Shown here: positions 26,979 through 36,370 of the stretch, piece by piece
How the letters are laid out: every line of letters begins with the position of its first letter
How positions within the stretch are numbered: position 1 is the stretch's first letter
NCBI GenBank assembly: GCA_963793415.1
Contig: CAWCAC010000002.1
Span: 1,116,001 to 1,180,000, forward strand
Length of the DNA: 64,000 bases
Source: CAXMST01 sp963793415
Lineage (GTDB): Bacteria > Actinomycetota > Thermoleophilia > Solirubrobacterales > 70-9
Direction: 5' to 3'
Position numbers and translations under genes: made by a program
The notes under the pieces: model-generated
Databases searched by the model: none
What the model was told of the DNA's origin: nothing
Seen by the model: the letters and a program-made list of their open reading frames with translations, nothing else

Positions 26979-28495
26979 GGCGGCTCGCAATCATCGGGGT
27001 CGCGGTCGTGGCGCTCGGCGTCGCGATGATCGCTTCGACGGCGGAGGGCGACGGCGGCCCCACCGACGACTACCAGATCCGTGCCTTCTTCGACAACGCC
27101 GGCTTCCTCGTCAAGGACGAGGAGGTGCGGATCGGCGGCGCCACGGTCGGCACGGTCGAGTCGGTCGACGTGACGATGCCGGGCGAGCCGGTCACAGAGA
27201 ACGGCGACGACTACCCAGGCAAGGCGGTCGCGGTGCTCAACATCACCGATCCGGGCTTCCAGGACTTCCGCACCGATGCGACCTGCATCATCCGCCCGCA
27301 GTCGCTGCTCGGCGAGAAGTTCGTCGAGTGCAAGCCGACGCTGGCGCGCTCGTCGCTGACCGAGCCGCCGCCCGAGCTCGAGGTGATCGGTGAGGGCGAG
27401 GTCGGCGAGGGCCAGCGCTATCTGCCGCTCGAGAACAACGGCAAGGCCGTCGACATCGACCTCGTCAACAACATCTACCGCGAGCCCGAGGTTGACAAGT
27501 TCCGGCTCATCCTCAACGACTTCGGCGCCGGCCTCGCGGCCCGCGGCGACACGCTCGGGGAAGTGATCGAGCGGGCCAACCCGGCGCTGAAGCAGACCGA
27601 CCGGGTGCTGGCGATCCTCGCGGAGCAGAACCAGCAGCTGGCCCAGCTGCAGGTCGACTCCGACGCCGTCCTGACGCCGCTCGCCCGCGAGCGGGAGCGG
27701 ATCGCAGGCTTCATCAAGAACGCGACGATCGCCGGCCAGGCCTCGGCCGAGCGCAAGGCGGACATCGAGCAGGGCTTCGTCGAGTTCCCGAACGCGCTGC
27801 GCGAGCTCGAGCTGACGATGGTGCAGCTGCGGAAGTTCTCGGAGGCGGCGACGCCGGTCGCGGCCGACCTGCGGGTCGGCGCCCCGAGCCTGACCGGGAT
27901 GACGGAGGCGCTCGGCCCGTTCGCCGACGCCGGCACCTCGGCGCTGACGACGCTCGGCGACGCGGCCGAGGCAAGCGGTCCCGACCTCGTCGCATCGAAG
28001 GGCCTGATCGAGGATCTCGGCACGCTCGGGACGGCGAACGAGGGCGGCGCCAAGGCGCTCAACAAGCTGCTCTCGACGCTGCGCCGCTCGGGCGGACGCG
28101 ACCAGCTCTTCAAGGCCGTGCTCGGCGTCTCCAACGCGGTCAACGGCTACGACAGCTACGGCCACTTCCTCCGCGGCGTGATCCAGATCAACAACTGCGC
28201 CGACATGGCCTCGACGCCGGTCACCGGTTGCGGCGCGAAGTGGACGGGAGCGACCTCCTCGTTGGCGCAGACGCTGACGGGCGAGGCGGCGATCAACGCG
28301 AACCCGACCGCTGACCAGATCATCCCGTCGCCGATCTCCGATCAGCTGCAGGCCGAGGCCGACGTGCAGGCCGAGGACGACAACGCGGGCAAGCTTGGAC
28401 AGCGCCAGCGTGACGCCGCCGCCGGCGTGCTCGGCCAGCGCCAGAGCCGGGCCGCCCAGGATCTGCTCGGCTTCCTCACGGAGGACTCGCGATGA
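26975..28495 (+). CDS. MlaD/Mce-family lipid transport protein 2 (506 aa)
   Basis: Second Mce gene, ATG overlapping the previous stop (ATGA). Short N-terminal hydrophobic anchor (LAIIGVAVVALGVAMIA), MCE domain around residues 30-125 (YQIRAFFDNAGFLVKDEEVRIGG), then a long helical segment with many Leu/Ala-rich heptads to the end (LGQRQRDAAAGVLGQRQSRAAQ). There is a short Cys-containing segment near residue 410 (CADMASTPVTGCGAKW). Likely to assemble with the neighbouring Mce proteins into a hetero-oligomer. Confidence 0.85.
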   Translation: MRRLAIIGVAVVALGVAMIASTAEGDGGPTDDYQIRAFFDNAGFLVKDEEVRIGGATVGTVESVDVTMPGEPVTENGDDYPGKAVAVLNITDPGFQDFRTDATCIIRPQSLLGEKFVECKPTLARSSLTEPPPELEVIGEGEVGEGQRYLPLENNGKAVDIDLVNNIYREPEVDKFRLILNDFGAGLAARGDTLGEVIERANPALKQTDRVLAILAEQNQQLAQLQVDSDAVLTPLARERERIAGFIKNATIAGQASAERKADIEQGFVEFPNALRELELTMVQLRKFSEAATPVAADLRVGAPSLTGMTEALGPFADAGTSALTTLGDAAEASGPDLVASKGLIEDLGTLGTANEGGAKALNKLLSTLRRSGGRDQLFKAVLGVSNAVNGYDSYGHFLRGVIQINNCADMASTPVTGCGAKWTGATSSLAQTLTGEAAINANPTADQIIPSPISDQLQAEADVQAEDDNAGKLGQRQRDAAAGVLGQRQSRAAQDLLGFLTEDSR

Positions 28496-29929
28496 GGACC
28501 AACGGCCTCACCCCACTGCAGTCGGTGCTCCGCAACCCGACCCTGGTCGGCGCGATCACGGTCCTGATCGTGATCCTCGCCGTCTTCCTCGCCTACAACG
28601 CGAACAGCGGCCTGCCGTTCGTGCCGACCTACCGCCTCACTGCCGAGGTCCCGAACGCGGCCAGCCTCGTGCCCGGCAACGAGGTCCGCGTCGGCGGCGT
28701 CCGCGTCGGCATCGTCGAAGACGTCGTTCCGATCCAGGACGACAACGGCAGCGTCCACGCCGGCCTGGTGATGAAGCTCGACAAGAACGTCGATCCGCTG
28801 CCGGTCGACTCCACGGTCGTGATCCGGGCCCGTTCGGCGCTCGGCCTCAAGTACGTCGAGCTCAATCGCGGCGAGAGCTCTGAGGGCTTCCCCGAGGGCG
28901 GCACGATCCCGGTCGAGCAGGCGCAGCCGACGCCGGTCGAGTTCGACGAGTTCCTCAACACCTTCGATACCGAGACGCGTGAGGGGATCCGCGCCAATCT
29001 CGGCGAGTTCGGCAGCGCCCTCGCCGGCCGCGGCCCCGACCTGAACGAGGCGATCGGCCGGCTCGAGCCGCTGCTGCCGCGGCTCGAGCGCGTGACCCGC
29101 AACCTGGCCAGCAAGGAGACCCAGCTCGGCCGCTTCTTCAACGCCCTCGAGCAGTCCGCGGGCGCGGTCGCGCCGATCGCGGAGACCCAGGCGCAGATGT
29201 TCGTCAACCTCGACGTGACGCTCGCAGCCTTCGCCGAGATCGCTCGCCCCTACCTGCAGGAGACGATCTCGAGGACGCCGTCGACGCTGGCGACGACGAG
29301 CGCGACGCTGCCGACGATCCGCCCCTTCCTCGAGAACAACACCAAGCTCATCAACGACCTCGCCCCCGGCGCCAAGGCGCTCAGCCTCTACGGTCCCGAC
29401 ATCGAGGAGGCGCTGCGTGCAGGTGTCCCGGCGCTGCGGACCTCGTACCTGCTCAACGACGAGCTGGCGCCGACGGCCGCCTCGCTGCGCGGCCTCGCCG
29501 ACGACTCCGCCGCTCGCGAGGGCATCGACGACCTCGACCGACCTCGGCAACGAGCTGACCCCGGCCGCTCGCTACATCGGTCCGGCGCAGAGCGTCTGCA
29601 ACTACGCGACGCTGCTGTTCCGAAACCTGACCAGTCTCACCGGCGAGGGCAACAGCCTCGGCAGCTGGGCCCGCGTGATCCCGCTCGAGACGCCGAGTGG
29701 GCCCAACAACGAGGGCAGCCCGGCCTCGGCGCCTGCGAACGGCGGCAGCAGCGACGTGCGCAACTACCTGCACTCGAACTACTACCCGAACACCGCCTCG
29801 CCCGGCCAGAGCGAGTTCGAGTGCGAGGCCGGCAACGAGCCCTATGCCGTCGGCGAGCAGGTGATCGGGAACCCGCCCGGCGACCAGGGCACCCTCACCG
29901 AGGACCAGGTCAAGGGACAGGGGGGCTGA
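28492..29929 (+). CDS. MlaD/Mce-family protein 3, with apparent +1 frameshift near 29535
   Basis: Third Mce gene. ATG 28492 overlaps the previous stop. MCE domain (about residues 43-125: YRLTAEVPNAASLVPGNEVRVGG) and helical region read normally up to REGIDDL. There the frame is lost and the expected continuation TDLGNELTPAARYIGP ... FECEAGNEPYAVGEQ appears in the +1 frame, ending at the TGA that overlaps the next gene's ATG (29929). One extra base in the run CTCGACCGACCTC would explain it. Read in a single frame, the region would join genes 3 and 4 into a false 982-residue protein. Sequencing error or a recent mutation are both possible. Confidence 0.75.
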
Positions 29930-31440
29930 TGCCGCGCGATCCCAAGAAGAAGGTCCACAAGGACTTCAACGAGGGCATCTACCACCGCCCGCCGACCGGG
30001 CCGAGCTTCTTCGCGGTCGGGGTCCTGACCGCGATCATCCTCGTGATCCTCTCCTACTTCGCCTTCGTCAAGGAGCTTCCGTTCCGCTCCGGCTACGAGG
30101 TCACGGCGACGTTCGAGAACGCGGCGACCCTGCGCCCGACCTCGCCCGTCCGGATCGCCGGCGTCAACGTCGGCGAGGTCACCGAGATCGACCTCGACGG
30201 TGACGTCGCCGATGTCACCTTCTCGGTCAGCGAGGACGCGCTGCCGCTGCACGCCGACTCCCAGGTGACGATCCGCCCGCGTCTGTTCCTCGAGGGCAAC
30301 TTCTTCCTCGACCTGCAGCCGGGCAGCCCGAATGCGCCGGTGATCGACGACGACGGTGCGATCCCGGTGACCCAGACCCAGACCGCCGTCCAGCTCGACG
30401 AGGTGCTGACGACCCTGCAGCAGCCCGATCGCCGCAACCTCAGCAACCTGCTCAAGGGCTTCGGCTCGGCGCTCGCGGACCCGCCGACGGCCGAGGAGGA
30501 CATCGGCATGGACCCGGACGTCGTCGGCAAGTCCGCCGCCGAGGCCCTGAACCAGTCCTTCGTCTACGGTGCCGAGGCCGGCAAGTCCAGCGCCCAGGTC
30601 TCCGAGGCGATCCTCGGCGAGCAGCCCGACGACCTCAACCGGCTGATCAACGACACCGGGATCGTGTTCGCGAAACTGAGCTCCCGCGAGGAGGAGCTGA
30701 GCTCGCTGATCACCAACTTCTCGATCACGGCCGGCGCCCTCGCCGCCGAGTCGAGCTCGCTGCAGGAGACGCTCGCCGAGCTCGCCCCGACGCTCGAGCA
30801 GGCCGAGCCGTCGCTGGCCAAGTTCAACGAGGTGCTGCCGCCGCTGCGCGCCTTTGCCCGTGAGCTGACGCCCGGCGTCAAGGAGCTTCCCGACACGATC
30901 GAGGCCGGCAATCCCTGGCTCAGCCAGACGATCCGCCTGCTGCAGCCGGGCGAGCTCGGCGGGATCGCCTCCGACCTCGCCAAGACCCAGCCGGACCTCT
31001 CGGCCGGCACGGCGAACCTGAAGCTGCTGCTGCCGCAGCTGCAGTCGACGAGCCGCTGCGTGACGCGGGTCCTCGACCCGACGTCCGAGGTCGTGATCAA
31101 CGACGACTTCAGCACCGGCGCTCCGAACTATCGCGACCTGCTCTACGCGGCCGCGTCGCAGTCCGGCGTCGGCGCCAACTTCGACGGCAACGGCCAGATG
31201 CTCCGGACCCAGCCCGGTGGCGGCCCGGTCCGCGTCGCGGCGCCGGTCGCCGGGGTCACCGACGACGTCAACACACCGGTCTGGGGCTACACGATCGAGG
31301 CTCCGCACGGGAGTCAGCCCGTCCGGCCGGACTCGGATCCGCCGATCCGCTACGACGTCAACTGCGCCAAGAACGCGCTCCCCGATCTGAACGGCCCGGC
31401 GGCGACGCCCGGAGCCCCGATGCCGGCGGCGAACCCGTGA
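29929..31440 (+). CDS. MlaD/Mce-family lipid transport protein 4 (503 aa)
   Basis: Fourth Mce gene. ATG 29929 shares its A with the stop of gene 3 (TGATG). Basic N-terminal tail (MPRDPKKKVHKDFNEG), a transmembrane anchor (about 30-47, FAVGVLTAIILVILSYF), an MCE domain (GYEVTATFENAATLRPTSPVRIAG) and a helical extension. The N-terminal basic stretch fits a cytoplasm-side anchor. A C-terminal proline-rich tail (GPAATPGAPMPAANP) follows a short Cys-containing region. Confidence 0.86.
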   Translation: MPRDPKKKVHKDFNEGIYHRPPTGPSFFAVGVLTAIILVILSYFAFVKELPFRSGYEVTATFENAATLRPTSPVRIAGVNVGEVTEIDLDGDVADVTFSVSEDALPLHADSQVTIRPRLFLEGNFFLDLQPGSPNAPVIDDDGAIPVTQTQTAVQLDEVLTTLQQPDRRNLSNLLKGFGSALADPPTAEEDIGMDPDVVGKSAAEALNQSFVYGAEAGKSSAQVSEAILGEQPDDLNRLINDTGIVFAKLSSREEELSSLITNFSITAGALAAESSSLQETLAELAPTLEQAEPSLAKFNEVLPPLRAFARELTPGVKELPDTIEAGNPWLSQTIRLLQPGELGGIASDLAKTQPDLSAGTANLKLLLPQLQSTSRCVTRVLDPTSEVVINDDFSTGAPNYRDLLYAAASQSGVGANFDGNGQMLRTQPGGGPVRVAAPVAGVTDDVNTPVWGYTIEAPHGSQPVRPDSDPPIRYDVNCAKNALPDLNGPAATPGAPMPAANP

Positions 31441-32765
31441 GACACGCGATCAAGAGATACTCGCGCGACTTCGTGGCGATCATAATCCTGGCGCTGATCG
31501 GGCTCACGACCCTGTTCGTGATCCTCTCCCAGCAGGCCTCGGCGCTGCCGAGCTGGTTCCCGATCCTCGGCGAGGAGAGCTACCAGATCAAGGCCGAGTT
31601 CGAGACCGCCCAGGCGGTCACCCCGGGCCAGGGACAGAGCGTCAACATGGCCGGCGTCAAGATCGGCGACGTCAGCGGGGTTGAGCTCGAGGACGGCCTC
31701 GCGGTCGTCTCGCTCGACGTTCAGCCCGAGTACGCGGAGCTGATCCACGAGGACGCCTCGGCGCTGCTGCGGCCGCGGACCGGCCTGCAGGACATGACCG
31801 TCGAGGTCGATCCGGGCACCGAGAACACGGACCAGATCGAGGAGAACGCGACGATCAGCGTCGGCGCCACCAAGCCCAACGTCAACGTCGATCAGATCCT
31901 CGCCTCGCTCGACGGCGACACGCAGGCCTACCTGAAGCTGCTGCTCGCCGGCGGCGCCGAAGCGCTCGGCGACGGCCGCGATCGCGAGTTCTCGATGGTG
32001 CTGCGCCGGATCGAGCCGACCGTGCGCGACATCGCCAAGGTCAACGGCGCCCTCGCCGAGCGGCGCAAGAACCTGGCCGCCGTGATCACCAACTTCGGCC
32101 TGATCTCGAAGCGGCTCGCCGCCAACGACGTGCCGCTCGCCGACTTCGTCTCCTCCCAGAGCGAGGTCTTCGGCGCCTTCGCCAATCAGGAGGCGAACCT
32201 CCGGGCGACGCTGCGCGGCTTCCCCGGCGCGCTCGAGGAGACCCGCCTCGCTCTCGACGCGGGGGACAAGCTCTCGTCTCAGCTGGAGCCGGCCCTCCAG
32301 GAGCTGATCCCGGCCGCGCAGGCGCTGAAGCCCGCGCTCGAGGAGCTGCAGCCGTTCTTCCGCACGACCGAGCCGTCTGTCAGGAATCAGATCAGGCCGT
32401 TCACGAAGGAGGTCGCGCCCGTCGTCAGGGAGCTGAAGAAGGCGGCGCCGCCGCTGGCAAGCAGCTCGAAGGGCCTGAAGGGGACCTTCACCGAGCTCAG
32501 CAGCCTGCTCGACGGCCTCGCCTACAACCCGCCCGGTCCCGACGAGGGCTACCTCTTCTACCTCTCCTGGCTGAACCACAACGGCAACAGCGCCCTGCTG
32601 CTCGAGGATGCCGAGGGCCCGATGGCCCGCAGCGTTCTCATGTACAGCTGCAACCTCTCGGTCCTCGCCGACAACTCCGTCCTCGACCGCCCCGGCCTGC
32701 GTACGGCACGCCTGATGACCCGCCTTCCCGAAACCGAAGATATCTGCGCTGGAACGGGCTTCTAG
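31437..32765 (+). CDS. MlaD/Mce-family lipid transport protein 5 (442 aa)
   Basis: Fifth Mce gene. GTG start overlapping the previous stop (GTGA). N-terminal anchor (DFVAIIILALIGLTTLFVIL), then the MCE domain (SYQIKAEFETAQAVTPGQGQSVNMAGVKIGDV) and an extended helical region; the shortest of the six. The C-terminal 40 residues carry two cysteines (SCNLSVLADN and EDICAGTGF). It would be the position of the lipoprotein-like MceE in mycobacterial operons, but I see no lipobox. Confidence 0.85.
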   Translation: MRHAIKRYSRDFVAIIILALIGLTTLFVILSQQASALPSWFPILGEESYQIKAEFETAQAVTPGQGQSVNMAGVKIGDVSGVELEDGLAVVSLDVQPEYAELIHEDASALLRPRTGLQDMTVEVDPGTENTDQIEENATISVGATKPNVNVDQILASLDGDTQAYLKLLLAGGAEALGDGRDREFSMVLRRIEPTVRDIAKVNGALAERRKNLAAVITNFGLISKRLAANDVPLADFVSSQSEVFGAFANQEANLRATLRGFPGALEETRLALDAGDKLSSQLEPALQELIPAAQALKPALEELQPFFRTTEPSVRNQIRPFTKEVAPVVRELKKAAPPLASSSKGLKGTFTELSSLLDGLAYNPPGPDEGYLFYLSWLNHNGNSALLLEDAEGPMARSVLMYSCNLSVLADNSVLDRPGLRTARLMTRLPETEDICAGTGF

Positions 32766-34310
32766 ATGGAAACACGCCCACCGACAACCGGAAAGATCCT
32801 CGTCGCCGTCGGCTTCGCGCTCTCGTGCTTCGGCCTGCTGCTGTTCCTCTGGCTCGCCTTCGGCGGCCCGGTGCCGCTGAAGCCGGAGAGCTACCGGGTG
32901 ACGATCCCGTTCGAGGAGGCGACCCAGCTTGCGGTCGAGTCCGACGTGCGGATCTCGGGCGTGTCGGTCGGCAAGGTCAAGGCGATCGAGCTCTCGGAGG
33001 CCGGCAGCTTCGCCGATGCGACGATCGAGATGGACGCCAAGTACGCGCCGATCCCGACGAACACGAAGGCGATGCTGCGGCAGAAGACGCTGCTTGGCGA
33101 GACCTACGTCGAGCTCACGCCCGGTGATCCGGAGACGGGGATGTTGCCCGAGGGCGGCAGCCTGCCTCAGGCCCAGGTCTCCCAGGCGGTCCAGCTCGAC
33201 GAGATCTTCAGGGCCTTCGACGAGCCGACCAGGGAGGCGTTCCGGACCTGGATGGCGGACGCCTCGCAGGCGTTCAAGGGCCGCGGCGCCGACCTCAACG
33301 CGGCGATCGGCAACCTCAGCCCGTTCGCTGACAAGGCTGATCAGCTGATGCAGATCCTCGACTCCCAGGACCAGGCGGTCACCGGGCTCGTCCGCGACGG
33401 CGGTGAGACCTTCGAGGCGCTCAGCGCCCGCCCCGATCAGCTCCAGGGCCTGATCCAGAACACCGAGAGCGTCTTCCAGACGCTCGCCGAACGCGATCAG
33501 CAGATCATCGAGACCTTCCAGGTGCTGCCGACCTTCCTCGACGAGTCCGAGCAGACGCTGAACCGGCTCGACACCTTCGCCCTCGATACCAACGACCTGA
33601 TCACGCAGCTGCGTCCGTCGGCCCGCGAGCTCAGCGGCGTCCTCCAGGAGACCGCCAAGACGGCGCCCTATCTGACCCACTTCTTCAACGGCCTCGTTCC
33701 CGTCAACAAGAAGGCGAGGTCCGGCCTCGGCTCGCTGCAGACGGTGCTCGACGACCAACTGCCGCCGCCGCTCTCGCGGATCCGCTCCTACCTGACCGAG
33801 CTGACGCCAATCGCCGCGGCGTTGAACCGGTACAAGAAGGAGACGACCGCGTTCCTCGGCAACACCGCCTCGGCGACGAACGCGTCCAACGTCGACACGA
33901 GCTTCAAGCTTCGCAAGTACCTGCGGACGACCTCGCCCTTCAACATCCAGGCGCTCGCGTCACTGCCGCAGCGCTGGACCGGTGACCGCACCAACGCCTA
34001 CGTCAAGGCGGGCCAGTACACGAAGCTCGCGCAGGGCCTCGATTCGTTCCTGGTCGAGCACTGCACGTCCGGCCTCTCGGACATCACGCTCGAGCAGGGC
34101 GCGCCCGGGGACCTGCCGACCGTGATGGCCGGGATCCCGCCGAACGACTTCTTCACGGCGCTGCAGATCTACGCCTACGGCGGCGAGGGCAACACGGATT
34201 CCGACAACATCCCGGCCCCGCCCTGCAATCTGCAGGGAACGAGCGAGTCGCTCGGCGGGCCGCCGAACAAGAACACGATCTACCCGCACGTGAACAAGGG
34301 CCAGCCCTAG
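32766..34310 (+). CDS. MlaD/Mce-family lipid transport protein 6 (514 aa)
   Basis: Last of the six, starting immediately after the previous stop. N-terminal anchor (LVAVGFALSCFGLLLFLWLAFGG), MCE domain (SYRVTIPFEEATQLAVESDVRISG), and the longest helical extension, with repeated Leu-rich heptads between residues 150 and 370. A Cys-containing C-terminal domain ends with PHVNKGQP. After it there is a 194-bp gap and then the secreted-protein genes. The six genes lack the usual YrbE permease genes at their head. Confidence 0.85.
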   Translation: METRPPTTGKILVAVGFALSCFGLLLFLWLAFGGPVPLKPESYRVTIPFEEATQLAVESDVRISGVSVGKVKAIELSEAGSFADATIEMDAKYAPIPTNTKAMLRQKTLLGETYVELTPGDPETGMLPEGGSLPQAQVSQAVQLDEIFRAFDEPTREAFRTWMADASQAFKGRGADLNAAIGNLSPFADKADQLMQILDSQDQAVTGLVRDGGETFEALSARPDQLQGLIQNTESVFQTLAERDQQIIETFQVLPTFLDESEQTLNRLDTFALDTNDLITQLRPSARELSGVLQETAKTAPYLTHFFNGLVPVNKKARSGLGSLQTVLDDQLPPPLSRIRSYLTELTPIAAALNRYKKETTAFLGNTASATNASNVDTSFKLRKYLRTTSPFNIQALASLPQRWTGDRTNAYVKAGQYTKLAQGLDSFLVEHCTSGLSDITLEQGAPGDLPTVMAGIPPNDFFTALQIYAYGGEGNTDSDNIPAPPCNLQGTSESLGGPPNKNTIYPHVNKGQP

Positions 34311-34504
34311 GGCAACGCCGGCTGAGGCCGCGTTTCGGGAAATCCCCGTCGCGGTACCGCAACCTTCACGGTGGAATCGGGTTATCTCCGATAGATTCAC
34401 GGGTATCCACGGGGGTGGAGGCATGCGAGGTGGCCTTCGGGCTGCATGGCGATCTCTCCCTGGGTGATCGATCCAAAGACAATAGGATCTCTCTAGGAGG
34501 AGCG

Positions 34505-35260
34505 ATGCGGAAGATTTTGGCTCTCGTACTTACGGGAGCGTTCGTGCTCGGCATGGTCAACATGGCCACTGCCGGCGAGGAGACCCAGACGGAAGAGTTC
34601 TCGGTCAGCCCGACGAAGCTGTCGAAGAAGAAGCACGCGAACATCGAGTTCGTCAACACGATCGTGACCCTGCCGGTGGGGGCCACTCCGAATCAGCCGC
34701 CTAAGGGCGAGCGGACGGTCCTCGATCTGCCGAAGCAGTTCAAGATCAACAACACCAAGGTTGCGTACTGCAAGACCGACGAGGCCGGCCTCCAGGCGGC
34801 TCCGACGGTTGAGGATGCGAAGGCCGCTTGCGGCTCGAAGTCCGCGGTCTCCAGCGACGCCGGCAGCTCGGCCCAGGTGACGGTCGGTTCCGCCGCTGGT
34901 GCGACGGTGATCGACGTCGATGTCGTTGCCTTCAACGAGAAGGGCGACAAGCTGCTGCTCTACAGCAAGCCGACCGGCGCGTTCTCCGGCATCGCCGCGA
35001 GCATTCTCGTCGGCAAGCTGAAGGACACCAACAAGGTGAGCCTGAACCGCCCGAGCGGTCCGTACAAGCAGTCGCTGGACGTTACGATCCCGCCGCTTTC
35101 AGCCGGCGCGATCTCGCTCTTCGAGGTCACGATCCCGAAGAGCAAGTACATCCAGGCGAAGTGCAAGCCGAAGAAGATGCAGGCCCAGGCGACGACCGTG
35201 TTCGCGGACGCGCCTACCTCGTCCGACTCGTACGAGGTCAAGTGCAAGGCGAAGAAGTAG
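34505..35260 (+). CDS. Secreted four-Cys protein A (251 aa), unnamed paralogous family
   Basis: Exported protein of a family I cannot name. Signal peptide (MRKILALVLTGAFVLGMVNMATA, cleavage after TAG-E or nearby), then a beta-rich domain. Conserved elements shared with the three other copies in this window: TVLDLPKQFKINNTKVAYCKTDEAG, a second Cys in the ACGSK region, LLLYSKPTGAFSGIAASILVG, PPLSAGAISLFEVTIPKS, and a Lys-rich end with AKCKPKKMQAQATT and VKCKAKK. The four invariant cysteines suggest two disulphides; many Lys suggest binding to acidic wall or lipid surfaces. ATG 34505 has AGGAGGA upstream. Followed by a strong terminator. Confidence 0.8.
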   Translation: MRKILALVLTGAFVLGMVNMATAGEETQTEEFSVSPTKLSKKKHANIEFVNTIVTLPVGATPNQPPKGERTVLDLPKQFKINNTKVAYCKTDEAGLQAAPTVEDAKAACGSKSAVSSDAGSSAQVTVGSAAGATVIDVDVVAFNEKGDKLLLYSKPTGAFSGIAASILVGKLKDTNKVSLNRPSGPYKQSLDVTIPPLSAGAISLFEVTIPKSKYIQAKCKPKKMQAQATTVFADAPTSSDSYEVKCKAKK

Positions 35261-35299
35261 TTCGCCGCCGCTAGGGCGAAGGCCCGAGCGTAGGATTGA

Positions 35300-35328
35300 G
35301 GGGCGGCCTTCGGGCCGCCCCTTCTTTC
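35300..35328 (+). terminator. Intrinsic terminator after secreted gene A
   Basis: GGGGCGGCC-TTCG-GGCCGCCCC, a 9-bp perfect stem with a TTCG tetraloop, followed by a T-rich run (TTCTTT). It lies 40 nt after the gene A stop codon. Confidence 0.9.
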
Positions 35329-35436
35329 GTGGGCGCTGGGTGTTTCTCCGCCCCCTCGTCGGGTACTTCCCTGGGTTGGCAAGCCGGTCGCGATCGACGA
35401 GAGTTGCTCCGAACCGCAACTTTCAGGAGAAACCTC

Positions 35437-36189
35437 ATGAAGAAGATCTTGGCTCTAGTACTCACGGGAGCGATCGCCGTCGCAGCCGTCGGCATGGTCA
35501 GCTTCGCCAACGCCGGCGAGGAAGTTCAGGATGTGGAGTTCACGATCAGCCCGACGAAGCTCTCGAAGAAGAACGCCCAGGACATCGAGTGGAAGGTGAG
35601 CCTGACGACCTTCGATCGCACCGACGGCAGCAACCAACCGCCGTCAGCCCAGCGGACCCTGATCGACCTTCCGAAGCAGTTCAAGCTCAACAACGATGAT
35701 TTCCCGTTCTGCAAGACCGACGAGGCGGGTCTGCAGCAGGCTCCAACGGTTGAGGACGCGAAGGCGGCCTGCGGCAAGAAGTCGGTCGTCTCGGTGGACT
35801 CCGGCAGCATGGCCGAGGTCACCGTCGGTGATGCGAACCCGGACCATGTCGTCGCGATCGACGTCGACGTCGTCGCGTTCAACGAGAAGGGCGACACGAT
35901 TTACCTGTACAGCAAGCCGACCGGCGTATTCGCGGGCATCTCCGCGAGCATCCTCGTCGGCAAGCTGAAGGACTCGAAGGCGGGCGGCGCCTACAAGAAG
36001 GCTCTGGACGTCTCGATCCCGCCGCTTTCCGCGGGAGCGATCTCGTTCTTCCAGGTCACCGTCAAGAAGAGCGGCTACATCCAGGCGAAGTGCAAGCCGA
36101 AGAAGCTCAAGCTCAAGGCGACCCAGTACTTCACCAACGCGCCGTCGACCACGGACACACCGACGGTCAAGTGCAAGCCGAAGGGCTGA
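35437..36189 (+). CDS. Secreted four-Cys protein B (250 aa), unnamed paralogous family
   Basis: Second tandem paralogue. Signal peptide MKKILALVLTGAIAVAAVGMVSFANA. It keeps the same pattern: LIDLPKQFKLNNDDFPFCKTDEAG, ACGKKS, YSKPTGVFAGISASILVG, PPLSAGAISFFQVTVKKSG and the final AKCKPKKLKLKA ... VKCKPKG, so the four cysteines are conserved. Its DNA and protein are more diverged from A and C than those are from each other, despite lying between them. Starts at ATG 35437 with CAGGAGA upstream; preceded by the terminator of gene A, so it has its own promoter. Confidence 0.8.
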   Translation: MKKILALVLTGAIAVAAVGMVSFANAGEEVQDVEFTISPTKLSKKNAQDIEWKVSLTTFDRTDGSNQPPSAQRTLIDLPKQFKLNNDDFPFCKTDEAGLQQAPTVEDAKAACGKKSVVSVDSGSMAEVTVGDANPDHVVAIDVDVVAFNEKGDTIYLYSKPTGVFAGISASILVGKLKDSKAGGAYKKALDVSIPPLSAGAISFFQVTVKKSGYIQAKCKPKKLKLKATQYFTNAPSTTDTPTVKCKPKG

Positions 36190-36224
36190 GCTGATCGGTT
36201 CGGGTTGACGCCCAGGCATCGAAG

Positions 36225-36250
36225 GGGGCGGCCTTTGGCCGCCCCTTTTT
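36225..36250 (+). terminator. Intrinsic terminator after secreted gene B
   Basis: GGGGCGGCC-TTT-GGCCGCCCC with TTTTT directly after. Same stem as the terminators of genes A and C, with a shorter loop. Confidence 0.9.
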
Positions 36251-36370
36251 GCGTTCTCCAGGGAGCGGGTAGTACGGGGCGAGTAGGGACTCGTGTCGGC
36301 CGGACCGCACCTCCGGGCCCTGACGCGTGTTCTCACACCCGTACCCCAGGAAACAGGAGGAAAGAAACCC

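Noticed and set aside
28492..31440. A single 982-residue MCE fusion protein
   Set aside because: The middle part is not MCE-like, the expected C-terminus appears in the neighbouring frame and an ATG with its own basic N-terminus lies at 29929, so two genes with a frameshift in the first fit better.
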